This document shows positions 61,527-64,000 of a DNA stretch of 64,000 bases, one piece after another. Where the stretch lies: assembly GCF_036250755.1 (NCBI RefSeq), contig NZ_CP109583.1, positions 8,364,001-8,428,000 of the forward strand, read 5' to 3'. The translations under genes and the position numbers were made by a program. The DNA is from Streptomyces uncialis (lineage in GTDB: Bacteria > Actinomycetota > Actinomycetes > Streptomycetales > Streptomycetaceae). Position 1 is the first letter of the stretch; every line of letters starts with the position of its first letter. Below the pieces are notes generated by a model that saw only the letters and a list, made by a program, of their open reading frames with translations, was not told where the DNA came from and made no database searches.

Positions 61527-63026
61527 TCAGGAGCGGGCGTTCAGCAGTGCCTTGGCGCGGTCGAAGGCCGAGTCGCGGCCCGCGGCGAACTCCTTCTCGG
61601 TGAACACCGGCGTCCGCACATGCGGGGCGATGCCCGGACCCTCGAAGGACCGGCCGCGCGGGTTGGTGTACCTCTCGTTGGAGAGGCTGAACTTCCAGCC
61701 GTTGGGCAGCGTACGGCCCAGCACGTCCGAGAAGATGCCCTGCGTGTTCGCCCCGATCCTGACGGTCGACGGGCGCTCCGACAGTGCCTGGGTGAACGTC
61801 TCCCCGGCGCTGACCGTCGAGCCACCGGTCAGCAGCGCGATGGGTCCGGTGTAGCGGGGCACACCCGCGGCGGGCACCACACCGATCGTCTGCCGCCGGG
61901 TGAACCGGGTGTCGTCACGCGGATCGTTGCGCGCCTGCTTGGCGTACGCCTGGTACGAACGGTCCGTGAGGCGGGACGCGATCGACAGACCCAGTTGGTC
62001 CATGCCACCGGCGTTGACCCGGATGTCCACGATCAGACCCCGCCACGCGCCGGGACCGGAGGTACGGGCCCGGGTGACGATCCGGTCCAGCACCTTGGTC
62101 AGCTCGGCGGCGTCCGCCTGGTAGACGGGGGCGTCCGGGGTGTACCAGGTGAAGCGGTTGATCCGCAGGTAGCCGATCCCGCCGGGCAGTTCACCGTAAC
62201 CGATCGCGCCGTTCGCATGGCTCTCAAGCGGCACCCCGCCGAAGTCCCGGCGCTCGATGAACTCGCGGACCCGCTCGTCGTACTCCAGGCTGGGCGCGAC
62301 CGTCCCCTCACGCCCCACCCGCGCGGACCGGGTGAGCTCCGGGGTGTCCGCCTCCAGGGCGACATGCCCGTCCTGGAGCGGCGCGGTCATCTCCGCCAGG
62401 ATGTCGAAGAGTTCGGCGGGCGTCGTCCGGGCGGTGACCTTCGGCCGGTACTTCGCGCGGACCGCGTCCCAGTCCACGCCCCGGGCGGCGAAGAAGGCGT
62501 AGTTCTCCTCGAACGTCTGCCAGAAGACGTCGAAGTTCGCCAGCGGCCCGGTCGCGGGGGCCCGCCCGCACAGCTCGGGCAGCGCGGGGACACGGCGCAT
62601 GTCACGGGTGCCCACCCCGCCGTCGACGGCCAGGGTCGCCCGTTCGGTGCCCCGTTGCCGCACGATGAGGACGGCCTCCGGTGAACCGAACCGGACCTCC
62701 CCGCCGGGGCCGGGGGCACCTTGCCGGGTCGCCGTCAGACCGGGCAGGCAGCTGAGGGCCGTGGTGTCCCAGGTGCGCAGCACCCCACCGCTGACCGTGA
62801 CGAACAGCCCGTAGCCGTCCATCCGCCACACACCGTCGGCCGGCGCGGCGTTCCGCGCCGCCCGGGTGTCCGGTGCGGTGGGCACGGCCGCGGCCGTGCC
62901 CAGGGAACCGGCCAGCGCGAGGACGGTGCCCACCGCGGTGAGGACGGCACGCCGGGTGCGGCGCGGGGCGGGGCGGGCGGGTCTGGCGGATTCCCCGGCC
63001 CCGGCCCGGGACGTCACTGATCTCAC
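61527..63026 (-). CDS. Secreted S41-family serine peptidase
   Basis: 499 residues from the GTG at 63026, with GGAG seven bases upstream; an earlier ATG is less well placed. Basic residues then AVLTAVGTVLALAGSLGTAAA give a signal peptide with an AxA-like cleavage site. A prodomain-like region precedes the tail-specific-protease core: YAFFAARGVDWDAVRAKYRP, LAEMTAPLQDGHVALE, then the catalytic segment ALLTGGSTVSAGETFTQAL with the Ser of VSAGE. It has no clear PDZ insertion. Processes extracellular or periplasm-like proteins; target unknown. Confidence 0.88.
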   Translation of the reverse strand: MRSVTSRAGAGESARPARPAPRRTRRAVLTAVGTVLALAGSLGTAAAVPTAPDTRAARNAAPADGVWRMDGYGLFVTVSGGVLRTWDTTALSCLPGLTATRQGAPGPGGEVRFGSPEAVLIVRQRGTERATLAVDGGVGTRDMRRVPALPELCGRAPATGPLANFDVFWQTFEENYAFFAARGVDWDAVRAKYRPKVTARTTPAELFDILAEMTAPLQDGHVALEADTPELTRSARVGREGTVAPSLEYDERVREFIERRDFGGVPLESHANGAIGYGELPGGIGYLRINRFTWYTPDAPVYQADAAELTKVLDRIVTRARTSGPGAWRGLIVDIRVNAGGMDQLGLSIASRLTDRSYQAYAKQARNDPRDDTRFTRRQTIGVVPAAGVPRYTGPIALLTGGSTVSAGETFTQALSERPSTVRIGANTQGIFSDVLGRTLPNGWKFSLSNERYTNPRGRSFEGPGIAPHVRTPVFTEKEFAAGRDSAFDRAKALLNARS

Positions 63027-63283
63027 TGTGTTCTCCGATGAATCGTTCTGCTGACAGGGTCCCGTGCACGGTTCCGTCACGGTATCCAGCGGGGCCCTCC
63101 GGCCGGGTCAACCGCCAGGGCGACTACGGGGACCGGCTCCCTTAAGGGCTGTCCCGGGCGGCCGACGGGTCGCGGCGGGCGCCCTCCCTGATCGGGATGC
63201 CCGATGCCCGGGACGAAATGCCTGGTGGCGGCGGGTGCCCTGGGCCGGACGGCCGTCGGGGACATCGGACACCCGCCCCGGGG

Positions 63284-64000
63284 TCAGCGCACCGTGACGG
63301 CGGGCGGGCTCTCCGGCTCGGTGTCGGCGGGCGGGGCACCCGGCTCCGTACCGGCGGACGCGCTGAGTTGCGGCCGCCGCAGGGTCAGCGCGATGAGCAG
63401 ACCGCCCGCCATTCCCGCCGCGGTGAGCAGCACGACCAGGAACTCCCCGTCGGCGGTGGCCGCGCGCAGGGCCTCACCGCTCTTGCCGTCCGTACCCCGG
63501 TCGGCGAGCGCCGTGAACACCGCGAGTCCGATGGCGTTGCCGATGTTGAGCCCGGTGGAGGCGGCTCCGTTGGCGACACCCTGTTCCTCCGGCGCGGTGC
63601 CGGTGGCCGCGGTGATCCACATCGCCGTCCAGACGATGCCCTGGCCGAGGCCGGAGACGATCAGACCGGGCACCAGCAGACCGTATCCGGCGTCCTTGTC
63701 GAAGCCGAGGGCGAGGACGGCCGTCCCGACGGCGCCGACGGCGAACCCGGTCACCAGTGTCGTGCGCACCCCCACGCGGCCCACCGCGCGTTCCCCGAGC
63801 TGGGTGCCGACGGCGATGGCGACCGAGGGGATCAGGAAGGCGAGTCCGGTCCCCAGCGCGGTGTAGCCGTGCACGGTCTGCATCAGGACGGTGAGGAAGT
63901 ACGGGAGCACACCGAACGTCGCCATGTACAGGAACGTGATCGCCACCGCGGCGGTGAGGCTCCGGTTGCGGAACAGCCGGAACGGCAGCAGTGGATCGGC
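63284..64000 (-). CDS. MFS drug-type exporter, 3' part (runs off window)
   Basis: The reading frame is open from 64000 down to the stop at 63284, giving about 238 C-terminal residues with six hydrophobic segments (AITFLYMATFGVLPYFLTVL, LGTGLAFLIPSVAIAVG, LVTGFAVGAVGTAVLALGF, VVLLTAAGMAGGLLIALTL). PLLPFRLFRNRSLTAA just before is typical of 14-helix DHA2 transporters of drugs and antibiotics. The tail after residue 215 is Pro/Glu-rich. The N-terminal half lies outside the window. Confidence 0.88.
   Translation of the reverse strand, partial: ADPLLPFRLFRNRSLTAAVAITFLYMATFGVLPYFLTVLMQTVHGYTALGTGLAFLIPSVAIAVGTQLGERAVGRVGVRTTLVTGFAVGAVGTAVLALGFDKDAGYGLLVPGLIVSGLGQGIVWTAMWITAATGTAPEEQGVANGAASTGLNIGNAIGLAVFTALADRGTDGKSGEALRAATADGEFLVVLLTAAGMAGGLLIALTLRRPQLSASAGTEPGAPPADTEPESPPAVTVR

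Noticed and set aside
1..64000. CRISPR arrays, IS elements, phage or integrase genes
   Set aside because: None found: the repeats seen are short uninterrupted tandems without spacers, and no transposase or integrase motif was recognised.

Overview
The window is very GC-rich, with short coupled ORFs, GTG starts, lipoprotein-type solute-binding proteins, BldA-type TTA rarity and DmdR/IdeR-like iron boxes. This points to a Streptomyces or close relative, in an accessory (transport, catabolism, specialised metabolism) part of the chromosome rather than the housekeeping core. No rRNA, tRNA, IS element, phage gene or CRISPR array was recognised.

Layout. 1-437: 5' part of a large ATP-binding LuxR-type regulator (minus), then 2.2 kb without a convincing gene. 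2698-5888: three coupled genes of unknown function (membrane protein, small protein, membrane-anchored secreted domain); the first two share a short C-/N-terminal motif. 5955-22543: a catabolic region. It has an XRE-cupin regulator, a family-5 solute-binding protein, two amidohydrolases, DppB, a DppC-DppD fusion and DppF, then an M24 hydrolase, two-subunit TPP-dependent E1, a beta-hydroxyacid dehydrogenase and, convergent, a semialdehyde dehydrogenase. Strong hairpins delimit the transcription units.

23360-27391: small gene + ECF-type sigma + unknown protein, a quinone-oxidoreductase-like enzyme, and a TetR/VOC-protein divergent pair with a clear palindromic operator. 27572-31377: heterodimeric ABC exporter with one degenerate nucleotide-binding domain. 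32164-32838: LuxR-type regulator with a TTA codon and an aspartate-less receiver, followed by about 1.7 kb without genes.

34517-46467: eleven same-strand genes, mostly overlapping by 4 nt: aldehyde dehydrogenase, nucleoside deoxyribosyltransferase/nucleotide hydrolase-like protein, dihydroorotate-dehydrogenase-like flavoprotein, creatininase-like hydrolase, nucleotide-sugar dehydrogenase, epimerase, glycosyltransferase, sugar nucleotidyltransferase, DegT aminotransferase, glycoside hydrolase and zinc alcohol dehydrogenase. It looks like a specialised-metabolite pathway for a glycosylated (possibly nucleobase-derived) small molecule, and I do not recognise it as any known cluster.

46912-51283: iron-siderophore uptake (binding protein, ATPase, two permeases), two iron boxes. 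51643-58889: sulfur-scavenging cluster: IclR regulator with paired operator-like palindromes, a Cys-ending leader peptide, a DszB-like sulfinate desulfinase with all three catalytic residues, a sulfonate-type ABC importer, a second signal-less binding-protein-like protein, and an SsuD-like monooxygenase with altered active-site positions. 58987-64000: MerR regulator, orphan SMI1/KNR4 protein, SUMF1-like protein, S41 protease and the 3' part of an MFS exporter.
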